From: Aristolochia californica
Lineage: Eukaryota; Streptophyta; Magnoliopsida; Piperales; Aristolochiaceae
Direction: 5' to 3'
DNA length: 64,000 bases
NCBI GenBank assembly: GCA_029961685.1
Contig: JARWKL010000009.1
Coordinates: 12,829,237-12,893,236, forward strand
The notes beneath the pieces are model-generated. The model did no database searches. It was given only the letters and a program-made list of their open reading frames with translations, and was not told where the DNA came from. Below are positions 14,801 through 28,490 of the stretch, in pieces. The first letter of the stretch is position 1. Every line of letters begins with the position of its first letter. Position numbers and translations under genes: made by a program.

Positions 14801-16176
14801 TTGTGCGTTTCCATTTTAGATGTATACTTTTTTCTTAGATCATAGCTTGACTTTTTACTTTTCCCTTCATCTCATAAACAAAAAAAGAGATAAAAGGAAA
14901 ATAAATCACAACGAAATGAAAATTTTAGAGTTTATATATGAAAAAAAATTAAAGCAATAACAAAGGCAAGTACAAAAACTTTATTCACACACCAAAAATG
15001 AACACAAAAGTTTTATTATCCAAGTTTGGGAAATTCCACTTGTTCAACCCCTATAGCTTGGAATTTTATTAGAAAGAGATTTTTCCACACATGTTTTAAA
15101 AAATGGATATGCATGCTTGAAACATTGTAAATATGCAAAAGACCAATGGATCCAAACTTTTTAAAGAGAATAACAAACGCCCATTAAATTCTATGAACGT
15201 GCGGTGGGATATTTACCCAAGTCAAACAACCCATTATTTTTCCCATTTACAAAAAGTTGACATAACGATCATAGATGATTGTAAAGTGATTTATCTTGCA
15301 TAACAGGCTAAATTTTTTTAAGGAATGACTTATGGATTGGATTCAACACTCAGTTCAAAACCCCCGCCTTCCCTTTTTCCCAACGATTGCAAAACGTCAT
15401 ATATAAAAACTAAAAAGAGTTTACTATTGCTAAAAATTAGAGATAATTTTTGGAATTATCTATCTCTTTATTTGTGCATTGTGCATTTCCATTTTAGATG
15501 TCTACTATTTTCTTGAATCAAAACTTGAGCTTTCACTTTTCCCTTCATCTTGTAAACAAAAAAGAGATAAAAGGCAAATAGATCACAATGAAATGAAAAT
15601 TTTAGAGTTTATGTATAGAAAACATTTAAAGCAATAACAAATGTAAGTAAAGAAAATTAATTCACACACCAGAAATGAACACAAAAGTTTCGTTATCCAA
15701 GTTTGGAAAAATCCACTACTTCAACCCCAATAGTTTAGAATTTTATAAGAAAGAGAATTTTCTACACATGTTTTAAAAAATGGATATGCATGCCTGAAAC
15801 ACGTTAAAGATGCAAATTACCTATGGATCTAAACCTTTTAAAGAGAATAACAAACGCTCATTAAATTCTTAAGTGAACACGCGGTGGTATATTTACCCGA
15901 GTAAAACAAGCCATTATTTTGCACATTTACAAAAAGCTGACCTAATGGTCATAGATGATTGTAAAGTGATTTATCATGTGTAACAGGCTATATTATTTTA
16001 AAGATTGACTTATGGATTGGGAGTCAACACTCATTTAAAAATCCCATGCCTCCCCCTTTTCCGAACGATTGCACAACCTAATATATAAAAACTAAAAATA
16101 GTATACAACCCCTAAGAATTACAGACACTTTTTGGAATTATCTCTCTAAATTAGAGCAATGTCCATTTCCATTTTA

Positions 16177-18179
16177 GATGTGTACTTTTTTCTTAAATCA
16201 AAACTTGAGTTTTCATTTTGCCCTTCATCTCGTAAACAAGAAAGAGAAAAAAGGAAATAGATCAGAACGAAATGAAAATTTTAGAGTTTATGAATGAAAA
16301 AAATTTAAGCAATAACAAATATAAGTAAAGAAAATTTATTCACACACCACAAATCAACACAAAAGTTTTGTTATCCAAGTTTGGGAATTTGCACTAGTTA
16401 AACCCCAATTGCTTGGAATTTTATAAGAAAGAGATTTTTCTACACATGCTTTAAAGATGCAAATGACCTATGGATAACCTTTTAAAGAGAATAACAAACG
16501 CTCATTAAATTTTCAAGTGAACCTCTGGTGGGATATTTACCTCCAGAAAAACAAGCCATTATTGTGCTCATTTAAAAAAGTTGCCATAAGGATCGTAGAT
16601 GATTGTAAAGTGATTTTTCAAGCATAACTGGCTATATTTTTGTAAGGAATGAATTATGGATTGGCAGTCAACACTTAGTTAAAAATCCATGGCTTCCCCC
16701 TTTTCTCGATGATTGCAAAAACTAATATATAAAAACTAAAAATATTTTACAATCCTTAAACATTACAGAAACTTTTCTAAATTATCTCTCTCTACATTTG
16801 TGCATTGTGCATTTCCATTTTAGAAGTATACTTTTTTGTTAAATCAAAACTTCAATTTTCACTTTTCCCTTCATCTCGTTAAAACAAAAGAGATAAAAGG
16901 CAAACAGATTACAACGAAATAAAAATTTTAGAGTTTATGTATCGAAAAAATTTAAAGTAATAACAAATATAAGTAAAGAAAATTATTCACACACCACAAA
17001 TGAACACAAATGTTTTGTTATCCAAGTTTGGGAAATTCCATTAGTTCAATCCCAATAGCTTGGAATTTTATAAGAAATAGATTTTTCTACACATATTTTA
17101 AAAACAAGATATGCATGCTTGAAACATGTTAAAGACACAAATGACCTATGGATCAAAACTTTTTAAAGAGATAACAAACGCATATTAAATTCTAAAGTGA
17201 ACGTGCAGTGGGATATTTACCCGAGTCAAACAACCATTATTTTGCCCATATACAAAAAGCTGACCTAACGATCATAGATGATTGTAAAGTGATTTATCAT
17301 GTGTAATTGGTTGTATTTTTTAAGGAATGACTTGTCGATTGGGAGTCAACACTCAGATAAAAATCCCCCACCTCCCTCTTTTCCCAATGATTTCAAAACC
17401 TAATATATAAAAATTAAAAAAAGTTTACAATCCCTAAAAATTATAAACACTTTTTGGAATTATCTCTCTCTATATTTGTGCATTGTACATTTCCATTTTA
17501 GATGTATACTTTTTTCTTAAATGAAAATTGGAATTATCACATTTCCCTTCATCTCGTAAACAAAAAAGAGATAAAAAGTAAACAGATCACAATGAAATGA
17601 AAATTTTAGAGTTTATGTATGAAAAAAATTTAAAGAAATAACAAATGTAAGTAAAGAAAATTTATTCCCACACCACAAATGAACACAAAAGTTTTATTGT
17701 CCAAGTTTGGGAAATTTCACTAGTTCAACCCCAATAGCTTGGAATTTTATAAGAAAGAGATTTTTCTACACATGTTTTAAAAAATGGATATGCATGCTTC
17801 ATACATGTTAGAGATGCAAATGACCTATGGATCCAAGCCATTTAAAGAGAATAACAAACGCTCATTAAATTCTCAAGTGAACGAGCGGAGGGATATTTAC
17901 CCGAGTCAAACAAGCCATTACGCCCATTTACAAAAAGCTGACCAAACGATCATAGATGATTGTAAAGGGATTTATCATCTGTAACATGCTATATTATTTT
18001 AAACAATGACTTATGGATTGTTAGTTAACACTCAGTTAAAAATCCCCCTCCTCCCCCTTTTCCCAACGATTGCAAAACCTAATATATAAAAATTAAAAAC
18101 AGTATACATCTGCTAAAAATTACAGCCAATTTTTGGAATTATTTCTCTCTAAATTTGAGCATTGTGCATTTCCATTTTA
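16177..18179 (+). repeat. D-E-F triplet 1
   Basis: Three monomers with landmarks 16177, 16823 and 17501. The D copy is 646 bp because of a deletion at about 16,450, where acacatgct joins ttaaagatgc, plus loss of bases in the BamHI box (tggataacc). E has acatattttaaaaac, and F has atgaaaattggaattatc. Confidence 0.75.
16440..16480 (+). repeat. Internal deletion of about 36 bp
   Basis: acacatgct joins ttaaagatgcaaatg, removing the aaaaaatgg and gcatgc boxes. A few bases downstream the BamHI site has also lost its ccaa part. The breakpoint lies in the same monomer phase as the deletion at 3,580. Confidence 0.82.
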
Positions 18180-18984
18180 GATGTATACTTTTTTTTTCAA
18201 TCAAAACTTGAGTTTTCACCTTGCCCTTCATCTCGTAAATAAGAAAGAGCTAAAAGGCAAATAGATCACAACGAAATGAAAATTTTATAGTTTATGTATG
18301 GAAAAAAATTTAAGCAATAACAAATATAAGTAAAGAAAATTTATTCACACACCACAAATGAACACAAGTTTCGTTATCCAAGTTTGGGAAATTGCACTAG
18401 TTCAAATCCAATAGCTTGGAATTTTATCAGAAAAAGATTTTTCTACACATGTTTTAAAAAATAGATATGCATGCTTGAAACATGTTAAAGATGCAAATGA
18501 CCTATGGATCCAAACCTTTTAAAGAGAATAACAAACACTCATTAAATTCTCAAGTGTATGTGTGGTGGGATATTTACCTCGAGTAAAACAAGCCATTATT
18601 TTGCCCATTTAAAAAAGCTGACCTAACAATCGTAGATGATAGTAAAGTGATTTATCATGCGTAACAGGTTATATTTTTGTAAGGAATGAATTAAGGAATG
18701 GGAGTCAACACTCAGTTAAAAATCCCCGGCGTCCCCCTGTTCTCGATGAATGCACAACTTAATATATAAAAACTAAAAAATCTTTACAATGCCTAAAAAT
18801 TACAGACACTTTTCTGAATTATCTCTCCCTACATTTGTGCATTGTGCATTTCCATTATAGATGTATACTTTTTTCTTAAATCAAAACTTCAGTTTTCACT
18901 TTTCCCTTCATCTCTTTAACACAAAAGAGATAAAAGGAAATACATCACAATAAAATAAAAATTTTAGAGTTTATGTACGGAAAA

Positions 18985-19040
18985 AATGTAAAGATATGCA
19001 TGCTTGAAAAAAAAGATATACATGCTTGAAACATGTTAAA
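18985..19040 (+). repeat. 131-bp deletion with a short tandem duplication at the scar
   Basis: After aaaaaatgtaaa the sequence jumps about 130 bp forward to gatatgcatgcttga. That motif then appears a second time, as gatatacatgcttga, about 24 bp later with an A-rich spacer between. The missing stretch is the caccac and ccactag part of the monomer. A deletion combined with a local duplication suggests replication slippage or template switching rather than simple unequal crossover. Confidence 0.82.
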
Positions 19041-19649
19041 GACGCAAATGACCTATGGATCAAAACCTTTTAAAGAGTTTAACAAATGCTTATTAAATTC
19101 TCAAATGAACTTGCTATGGGATATTTACCCGAGTCAAACAAGCCATTATTTTGCCCATACACAAAAATCTGACCTAAGGATCAAAGGTGATTGTAAAGTG
19201 ATTTATCATGGATTATCGGCTGTATTTTTTAAGGAATGACTTATCGATTGGGAGTCAACGCTCAGGTAAAAATCCCCCACCTCCCTCTTTTCCTGAAGAT
19301 TGCAAAACCTAATATATAAAATTTAAAAAAGGTTTCCAATACCTAAACATTATTGACACTTTTTGGAATTATCTCTCTCTACATTTGTGCATTGTACATT
19401 TCCATTTTAGATGTATACTTTTTTCTTAAATGAAAAATGGGAGTTTTCACTTTTCCCTTCATCTCGTAAACAAAAAAGAGATAAAAGGAAAATAGATCAT
19501 AACGAAATGAAAATTTTAGAGTTTATGTATGAAAAAAATTAAAGTAATAACAAATGTAAGTAAAGAAAATTTATTCACACACCACAAATGAACACAAAAG
19601 TTTTGTTATCCAAGTTTGGGAAATTACACAAGTTCTACCACAATAGCTT

Positions 19650-19670
19650 GGAATTTTATATGTTTTAAAA
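19650..19670 (+). repeat. Internal deletion of about 21 bp
   Basis: gaattttata joins tgttttaaaaag at about 19,660, removing the agaaagagatttttctacac stretch. The scar is close to the breakpoints at 3,580 and 16,450 in monomer phase. Confidence 0.8.
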
Positions 19671-20068
19671 AGTGGATATGCACGCTTCAAACATGTTAAA
19701 GATACAAAAGACCTATGGATCCAAACCTTTTAAAGAGAATAACAAACGCTCGTTAAATTCTCAAGTGAACGTGCGGTTGGATATTTACCGAGTCAAACAA
19801 GCCATTATTTTGCCCATTTACAAAAAGCTGACCTAACGATCATAGATGATTGTAAAGTGATTTATCATGCGTAACGGGCTATTTTTTGTAAGGAATGACA
19901 TTTGGATTGGGGATCAACACTCAGTTAAAAATCCCTCGCCTCCTCCTTTTCCTGACGATTGCAAAACCTAATATATAAAAAATAAAAATATTTTACAATC
20001 CCTAAAAATTACAAACTCTTTTCTGACTTATCTTTCTCTACATTTGTGCAATGTTCATTTCCATTTTA

Positions 20069-21416
20069 GATGTATACTTTTTTCTTTAATCAAAACTCGA
20101 GTATTCAATTTTCCCTTCATCTCATAAAAAAAACGAGATAAAAGGCAAATAGATCACAAAGAAATGAAAATTTTAAAGTTTATGTTTGGAAAAAATTTAA
20201 AGCTATATCAAATGTAAGTAAAGAAAATTTATTCAAATACAACAAATGAACACAAAAGTTTTGTTATCCAAGTTTGGGAAATTCCTCTAGTTCAACCGCA
20301 CTAGCTTGGAATTTTGTAAGAAACAGATTTGTGTACACATGTATTAGAAAATGGATATGCTTGCTTGAAACATGTTAAAGATGCAAATGACCTATGGATC
20401 CAAACCTTTTAAAGAGAATAACAAACGCTCACTAAATTCTCAAGTGAACGTGCGGTGGGATATTTACTCGAGTAAAACTAGCTATTTTTTTGCCCATTTA
20501 AAAAAAATTGTCCTAATGATCACAGATGATTGTAAAGTTATTTATCATTTGTAACCGGCCATATATTTTTAAGGAAGGAATTGTGGATTGGGAGCCAACA
20601 CTAAGTTAAAAATCCAACGCCTCCCCCTTTTCCTGACGATTGAAAAACCTAATATATAAAAGAGTTTACAATCCCAAAAAATTACAGACACTTTTTGAAA
20701 TTATCTCTCTCCACATTTGTGCATTGTGCGTTTCCATTTTAGATGTATACTTTTTTATTAGATGAAAACTTGAGTTTTCACTTTTCCCTTCATCTCGTAA
20801 ACAAAAAAGAGATAAAAGGTAAATAGATCACAACGAAATGAAAATTATAGAGTTTATGTAAGGAAAAAATTTAAAGCAATAACAAGGCAAGTAAATAAAA
20901 TTTATTCACACACCAAAAATGAGCAAAAAAGTTTTATTATCCAAGTTTGGGAAATTCCACTTGTTCAACCCCAATAACTTGGAATTTTATTAGAAAGAGA
21001 TTTTTCTACACATGTTTTAAAAAATTGATATGCATGCTTGTAACATGTTAAGATGCAAAAGACCAATGGATCCAAACGTTTAAAAAGAATAACAAACGCC
21101 CATTAAATTCTCTAAACGTGCGGTGCGAAATTTACCCAAGTCAAACATGCCATTATTTTGCCCATTTAAAAAAAGCTGACCAAACGATCATAAATGATTG
21201 TAAAGTGATTTATCATGCATAACGGGCTATATTTTTGTAAGAAAAGACTTATGGATTGGGAGTCAACACTCAGTTAAAAATCCCCCGCCTCCCCTTTTCC
21301 CGACGATTGCAAAACCTAATATATAAAAACTAAAAATAGTATACAACCCCTAATAATTATATACACATTTTTGAATTATCTCTCTCTAAATTTGAGCATT
21401 GTGCATTTCCATTTTA
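20069..21416 (+). repeat. C/A hybrid monomer followed by a B monomer
   Basis: Copy 20069 starts like type C (ttttgtaagaaacag) and ends like type A (gagtaaaac, gattgaaaaacc), so it looks like a recombinant between those types. Copy 20742 is type B, with a tattagatg landmark flank and attagaaag. The pair separates D-E-F triplets 2 and 3. Confidence 0.65.
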
Positions 21417-23425
21417 GATGTATACTTTTTTCTTAAATCAAAACTTGAGTTTTCACCTTGCCCTTCATCTCGTGAACAAGAAAGAGATAAAAGGCAAATA
21501 GATCACAAACGAAATGAAGATTTTAGAGTTTATATATGGAAAAATTTTAAAGCAATAAAAAATATAAGTAAAGAAAATTTGTTCACACACCACAAATGAA
21601 CACAAAAGTTTTGTTATCCAAGTTTGGGAAATTGCACTAGTTCAACCCCAATAGCTTGGAATTTTAAAAGAAAGAGATTTTTCTACACATGTTTTAAAAA
21701 GTGGATATGCATGCTTGAAACATGTTAAAGATGCAACGGATCTATGGATCCAAACCTTTTAAAGAGAATAACAAATGCTCATTAAATTCTCAAGTGAACG
21801 TGCGGTGGGATATTTACCTCCAGTAAAACAAACCATTATTTTGCTCATTTTAAAAAAGTTTCCCTAACGATCGTAGATGATTGGAAAGTGATAACATGCA
21901 TAACGGGCTACATTTTCTTAAGAAATGAATTTTGGATTGGGGGTCAACACTCAGTTAAAAATCCCCGGACTCCCCTTTTCTCGATGATTGCAAAACCTAA
22001 TATATAAAAAGTAAAAAGAGTTTACAATCCCTAAAATTTACCAATTTTTTTTCTGAATTATCTCTCTCTATATTTATTCATTGTGCAATTCCATTTTAGA
22101 TGTATACTTTTTTCTTAAATCAAAACATCAGTTTTCACTTTTCCCTTCATCTCATTAACATGAAGGAGATAAAAGGCAAATAGATCACAACGTAATTAAA
22201 AATATAGAGTTTATGTATGGAAAAAATTTAAATCAATAACAAATATAAGTAAAGTAAAATTTATTCACACACCACAAATGAACACAAAAGTTTTGCTATC
22301 CAAGTTTGGGAAATTCCACTAGTTCAATCCCAATAGCTTGGAATTTTATAAGAAAGAGATTTTTCTACACATATTTTTTTTTAAAAAAGATATGTATGCA
22401 TGAAACATGTTAAAGATGCAAATGACCTATGGATCAAAACCTTATAAAGAGAATAACAAACGCTAATTAAATTCTCAAGTGAACGTGCTGTGGGATATTT
22501 ACCTTAGTCAAACAAGCCATTATTTTGCCCATATTCAAAAAGTTGACTGAACAATCATAGATGATTGTAATGTGATTTGTCATGCGTAACCAGCTGTACT
22601 TTTTAAGGAATGACTTATCAATTGGGAGTCAACAATCAGGTAAAAATCCCCCCACCTCCCACTTTTCCCGACGATTGCAAAACCAAATAAATAAAAATAC
22701 AAAAAATTTTACAATCCTTAAACATTATAGACACTTTTTGGAATTATCTCTCTCTACATTTGTGCATTGTACATTTCCATTTTAGATGTATACTTTTTTC
22801 TTAAATCAAAATGGGAGTTTTCACTTTTCCCTTCATCTCGTAAACAAAAAAGAGATAAAAGGCAAATAGATCACAACGAAATGAAAATTTCAGAGTTTAT
22901 GTAAGAAAAAACTTTAAAGCAATAAAAAATGTAAATAAATAAAATTTATTCACATGCCACAAATGAACACAAAAGTTTTGTTATCCAAATTTGGGAAATT
23001 CCACTACTTCAACCCTATTAGCTTGGAATTTTTTAAGAAAGATATTTTTCTACACATGTTTTAAAAAATGGATATGCATGCTTTAATCATGTTAAAGATG
23101 CAAATGACCTATGGATCAAAACCTTTTAGCGAGAATAACTAACGCTCGTTAAATTCTCAAGTGAACTTGCAGTGGGTTATTTACCCAAGTCAAACAAGCC
23201 ATTATTTTTCCCATATAAAAAAAGCTGACCTAACGATCATAAATGATTATAAAATGACTTATCGATTGGGGATCAACACTCAGTTAAAAATCCCCCCTCC
23301 CCCTTTTCCCGACGATTTCAAAACCTAATATATAAAAACTAAAAAGATTTTACAATCCCTAAAAAATATAGACTCTTTTCTAAATTATCTCTCCCTACAT
23401 TTGTGCATTGTTCATTTCCATTTTA
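21417..23425 (+). repeat. D-E-F triplet 3
   Basis: Landmarks 21417, 22099 and 22785. This starts the first copy of the seven-monomer repeat. E has catctcattaacatgaa and F has caaaatgggagttttc. F is 641 bp because of a deletion at about 23,253. Confidence 0.75.
23240..23275 (+). repeat. Internal deletion of about 40 bp
   Basis: aaatgattataaa joins atgacttatcgattggg, removing the gtgatttatcatgcg and aacgggctatattt boxes. The breakpoint is just beyond the gatgattg motif, in the second deletion-prone zone of the monomer. Confidence 0.8.
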
Positions 23426-25235
23426 GATGTATTCTTTTTTCTTAAGTCAAAACTTGAGTTTTCACTTTTCCCTTCATCTCGTAAACAAAAAAGGGATAAA
23501 AGGCAAATAGATGACAAAGAAATGAAAATTTTAGACTTGATGTATGTAAAAATTTTAAGCAATAACAAATGTATGTGAAGAAAATTTATTCACACATGAC
23601 AAATGAACAAAAAAGTTTTGTTAACCAAGTTTGGGAAAATCCACCAGTTCAACCCCAATAGGTTGGAATTTTATAAGAAAGAGATTTTTCTTCACATGTT
23701 TTAAAAAATATATATGATTGCCTGAAACATGTTAAAGATGCAAATTACCTATAGATCCAAACCTTTTAAAGATAATAACAATAGCTCATTAAATTCTCAA
23801 GTGAACGTGCAGTGGTATATTTACCCGAGTCAAACAAGCCATTATTTTGCCCAGTAACAAAAAGTTGACCTAACGATTATAGATGATTGTAAAGTGATTT
23901 ATCATGCGTAACGGGCTATATTTTTGTATGGAATGACTTATGGATTCAGAGGCAACACTCAGTTAAAAGTCCCCCGCCTCCCCCTTTTCCCGACGATTGC
24001 AAAACATAATATATAGATACTATAAAGAGTTTACAATCCCTATAAATTATAGACACTTTTTGGAATTATCTCTCTCTACATTTTTGAATTGTGCATTTCT
24101 ATTTTAGATGTATACTTTTTTCTTAGATCAAAACTTCAGTTTTCATTTTTCCCTTCATCTTGTAAACAAAAAAGAGATAAAAGGCAAATAGATGACAACA
24201 AAATGAAAATTTTAGAGTTTATGTATGGTAAAAATTTAAAACAATAACAAATGCAAGTAAATAAAATTTATTCACACACCAAAAATGATTACAAAAGTTT
24301 TATTATCCAAGTTTGGGAAATTCCACTTATTAAACCCCAATAGCTTCAAATTTTATTGGAAAGAGATTTTTCAACACATGTTTTAAAAAATGGATATGCA
24401 TGGTTGAAACATGTTAAAGATGAAAATGACCTATGGATCCAAACCTTTTAAAGAGAACAACAAATGCCCATTAAATTCTCAATTGAACGTGCGGTCGGAT
24501 ATTTACCCGAGTCAAACAAGCCATTATTTTGCCCGTTTACAAAAAGTTGACCTATCAATCATATATGATTGTAAAGTGATTTATCATGCGTAACAGGCTA
24601 TATTTTTGTAAGGAATGACTTATGGATTGGGAGTCAACACTCAATTAAAAATCCCCCGCCTCCCCCTTTTCCCAATGATTACAAAACCTAATATTTAAAA
24701 ACTAAACAGATTTTACAATCCCTAAAATTTAAAGACACTTTATTGAATTATCTCTCACTACATTTTTGCATTGTTCATTTCCATTTTAGATGTATACTTT
24801 TTTCTTAAATCAAAACTTGAGTTTTCACTTTTCCTTCATCTCATAAAGAAAAAAGAGATAAAAGGCAAATACATCACAACGAAATGAAAATTGTAGAGTT
24901 TATGTATGGAAAAAGTTTTAAAAAATAAAATATGTAAGTAAAGAAAATTTATTCACATACCACAAATGAACATAACAGTTTTGATATCCAAGTTTTGGAA
25001 ATTCCACTAATTCAACCCCAATAGCTTTGAATTTTTTAAGAAGCAAATTTTTCTACAAATGTTTTAAAAAATGGATATGCATGCTTGAAACATGTTAAAG
25101 GTGCAAATGACCTATGGATCCAAACCTTTTAAAGAGAATAATAAACACTAATTAAATTCTCAAGTGAACGTGCGGTGGGATATTTACCTGAGTCAAACAA
25201 GCCATTATTTTGCCATTTACAAAAAGATGACCTAA

Positions 25236-25260
25236 CGATTACAGACACTTTTTGTAAGGA
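25236..25260 (+). repeat. Deletion filled by an out-of-phase 16-bp patch
   Basis: After cctaacga the copy reads ttacagacactttttg and then returns to taaggaatgag. The patch is identical to the conserved ttacagacactttttg that normally lies about 110-130 bp further on, so about 45 bp of the usual sequence was replaced by a copy of nearby downstream sequence. Copy 24789 is 646 bp long as a result. Confidence 0.72.
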
Positions 25261-26115
25261 ATGAGTTCTGGATACGGAGTCAACACTTAGTTAAAAATCC
25301 CCCGCCTCCCCCTTTTCCCAACGATTACAAAACCTAATATATAAAAACTAAAATGAGTTAACAATCTCTAAAAATTATAGACACTTTTTGGAATTATCAC
25401 TCTCTACATTTGTGCATTGTGCATTTCCACTTTAGATGGATACATTTTTCTTAAATGAAAACTTGACTTTTCACTTTTTCCTTCATCTCATAAATAAAAA
25501 AGAGATAAAATGCAAATATATCACAACTAAATGAAAATTTTAGAGTTTATGTAAGAAAAAATATTAAAGCAATAACAAATGTATTTAACAAAAATTTATT
25601 CACACACCACAAATGAACACAAAAGTTTTGTTATCCAAGTTTGGGAAATTCCACTAGTTCAACCCCAATAGCTTCGAATTTTATAAGAAAGAGAATTTTT
25701 TACCCATGTTTTAAAAAATGGATATGCAAGTTTGAAACATGTTAAAGATTCAAATCACCTATGGATCCAAACCTTTTAAAGAGAATAACAAACGCTCATT
25801 AAATTCTCTTGTCAACGTGCGGTGGTATATTTACCCGAGTCAAACAAGCCATTATTTTGCACATTTACAAAAAGTTGACCTAACGATCATAAATGATTGT
25901 AAGGTAATTTATCCTGCGTAACAGGCTATGTTATTTAAAGAATGACTTACGGATTGGGAGTCAACACTCAGTCAAAAATCCGTTGCTTCTCCCTTTTCCT
26001 GACGATTGCAAAACCTAATAAATAAAAACTAAAAACAGTATACAACCCCTAAAAAATACATACACATTTTGGAATTATCTCTCTCTAAATTAGAGCATTG
26101 TGCATTTCCCTTTTA

Positions 26116-28141
26116 GATGTATACTTTTTTCTTAAATCAAATCTTGAGTTTCACCTTGCCCTTCATCTCGTAAACAAGAAAGAGATAAAAGCCAAATAGA
26201 TCACAACAAAATGAAAATTTTAGAGTTTATGTATGAAAAAAATTAAAGCAATAACAAATATAAGTAAAGAAAATTTATTCACACACCACAAATGAACACA
26301 AAAGTTTTGTTATCCAAGTTTGGAAAATTGCATTAGTTCAACCCCAATAGCTTGGAATTTTATAAGAAAGAGATTTTCCTACACATGTTTTAAAAAAAGG
26401 CTATGCATGCTTGAAACTTGTGAAAGATGCAAAAGACTATGGATCCAAACCTTTTAAAGAGAATAACAAATGCTCATTAAATTCTCAAGTGAACGTGTGG
26501 TGGGATATTTACCTCGAGTAAAACAAGCCATTATTTTGCCCATTTTAAAAAAGCTGCCCTAACGATCATATATGATTTTAAAGTGATTTATCATGCGTAA
26601 CGGGCTACATTATTGTAAGGAATGAATTTTGGAATTGGAGTCAACACTCAGTTAAAAATCCCCGGCCTCCCCCTTTTCTCGATGATTTCAAAACCTAATA
26701 TATAAAAACTAAAAAGAGTTTACAATCCCTAAAAATTACAAAAACTTTTTCAGAATTATATCTTTCTACATTTGTGCATTGTGCATTTCCATTTTAGATG
26801 TATACTTTTTTCTTAAATCAAAACTTCAGTTTTCACTTTTCCCTTCATCTAGTTAACATGAAAGAGATAAAAGGCAAATACATCACAACGAAATAAAAAT
26901 TTTGGAGTTTATGTATGGAAAAAATTTAAATCACTAAAAATTATAAGTAAAGTAAAATTTAATCACACACCACAAATGAACACAGAAGTTTTGTTATCCA
27001 AGTTTGGGAAATTCCACTAGTTCAATCCCAATAGCTTGGAATTTTATAATAAAGAGATTTTTATATACATATTTTAAAAAATAGATATGCATGCTTGAAA
27101 CATGTTAAAGACGCAAATGAACTATGGATCAAAACCTTATAAAGAGAATAACAAACGCTTATTAAATTCTCAAGTGGGATATTTACCCGAGTCAAACAAG
27201 CCATTATTTTGCCCATATTCAAAAAGCTGAACTAAAGATCATAGATGATTGTAAAGTGATTTATCATGGGTAATCGGCTGTACTTTTTAAGGAATGACTT
27301 ATCGATTGGGAGTCAACAATCAGGTAAAAATCCACCACCACCCTCTTTTCCCGACAATTGCAAAACCAAATATAAAAATATTAAAAAATTTTATAATCCT
27401 TAAACAATATAGACACTTTTTGAAATTATCTCTCTCTACATTTGTGCATTGTACATTTCCATTTTAGATGTATCCTTTTTTCTTAAATCAAAATGGGAGT
27501 TTTCACTTTTCCCTTGATCTCGTCAACAAAAAGAGATAAAAGGTAAATGGATCACGACGAAATGAAAATTTCAGAGTTTATGTATGAAAAAACATTAAAG
27601 CAATTACAAATGTAAGTAAAGAAAATTTATTCACAAATGAACACAAAAATTTTGTTACCGAAGTTTGGAAAATTCCACTACTTCAACCCCAATAGCTTGG
27701 AATTTTATAAGAAATAGATTTTTCTACACATGTTTTAAAAAATGGATATTCATGCTTCAAACATGTTAAAGATGTAAATGACCTACGGATCCAAACCTTT
27801 TAACGAGAATAACTAACGCTCGTTAAGTTCTCAAGTGACCTTGCAGTGGGATATTTACCAGAGTTAAACAAGCCATTATTTTGCCCATATAAAAAAAGCT
27901 AACCTAACGATCATAGATGATTGTAAAGTGATTTATCATGTGTAATGGGCTATATATTTGTAAGGAATGACTTATTGATTGGGGCAAAACACTCAGTTAA
28001 AAATCCCCCGCCTCCCCCTTTTCCCGATGATTACAAAACCTAATAAATAAAAACTATAAAAGATTTTACAATCCCTAAAAAATACAGACCCTTTTCTGAA
28101 TTATCTCTCTCTACATTTATTCATTGCTCATTTCCATTTTA
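26116..28141 (+). repeat. D-E-F triplet 4, second copy of the seven-monomer repeat
   Basis: Landmarks 26116, 26797 and 27467. Diagnostics match triplet 3 one by one: ctctaaattagagc in D, the altered ttaacatgaaagag box in E and caaaatgggagttttc in F. The next copy, 28142, matches 23426 (M type, with tatgtaaaa and gtatgt before the aagaaaa box). Confidence 0.78.
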
Positions 28142-28439
28142 GATGTATACTTTTTTCTTAAATCAAAACTTGTGTTTTCACTTTTTTCCCTTCATTTTGT
28201 AAACAAAAAAGAGAGAAAAGGCAAATAGATCACAAAGAAATGAAAATTTTAGAGTTTATGTATGTAAAAAATTTAAAGCAATAAAAAATGTATGTAAAGA
28301 AAATTTATTCATACACCAAAAATGAAAAAAAAAAATTTTGTTATCCAAGTTTTGGAAATTCCACTAGTTCAACCCGAATAGCTTGGAATTTTATAAGAAA
28401 GAGATTTTTCTTCAAAAGTTTTAAAAAATAGATATGCAT

Positions 28440-28490
28440 GCCTGAAACATGTTAATGAAAATTACCTATGGATCCAAATTTTCATTAAAT
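28440..28490 (+). repeat. Internal deletions around the BamHI box
   Basis: gttaatgaaaattacc shows loss of part of the agatgcaa box. Then ggatccaaa joins ttttcattaaattctc, removing about 24 bp with the cttttaaagagaataac stretch. Copy 28142 is 660 bp long. Confidence 0.75.

Larger units (their letters stand above)
7353..15496 (+). repeat. Array block II: A-B-C three-monomer pattern
   Basis: Landmarks are at 7353 (A), 8036 (B), 8717 (C), 9402 (A), 10083 (B), 10763 (unassigned), 11445 (C), 12106 (A), 12786 (B), 13466 (C), 14147 (A) and 14819 (B). Type A copies share gagtaaaac, gaatgaatta and gattgaaaaacc; three of the four also have tgtatttaaag or a close variant. Type B copies share cttagatcaaaac, and mostly attagaaag with cccatta. 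Type C copies share gatatccaa and ttttgtaag or ttttgtaaac. A-to-A spacing is about 2,040-2,050 bp, or three monomers. The pattern skips where copy 10763 is inserted. Confidence 0.75.
18180..20068 (+). repeat. D-E-F triplet 2 with two truncated copies
   Basis: Landmarks are 18180, 18860 and 19410. The E copy is only 550 bp long and the F copy 659 bp. The D and E diagnostics match triplet 1 at an offset of about 2,000 bp. F carries atgaaaaatgggag, which links it to triplets 3 and 4. Confidence 0.75.
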
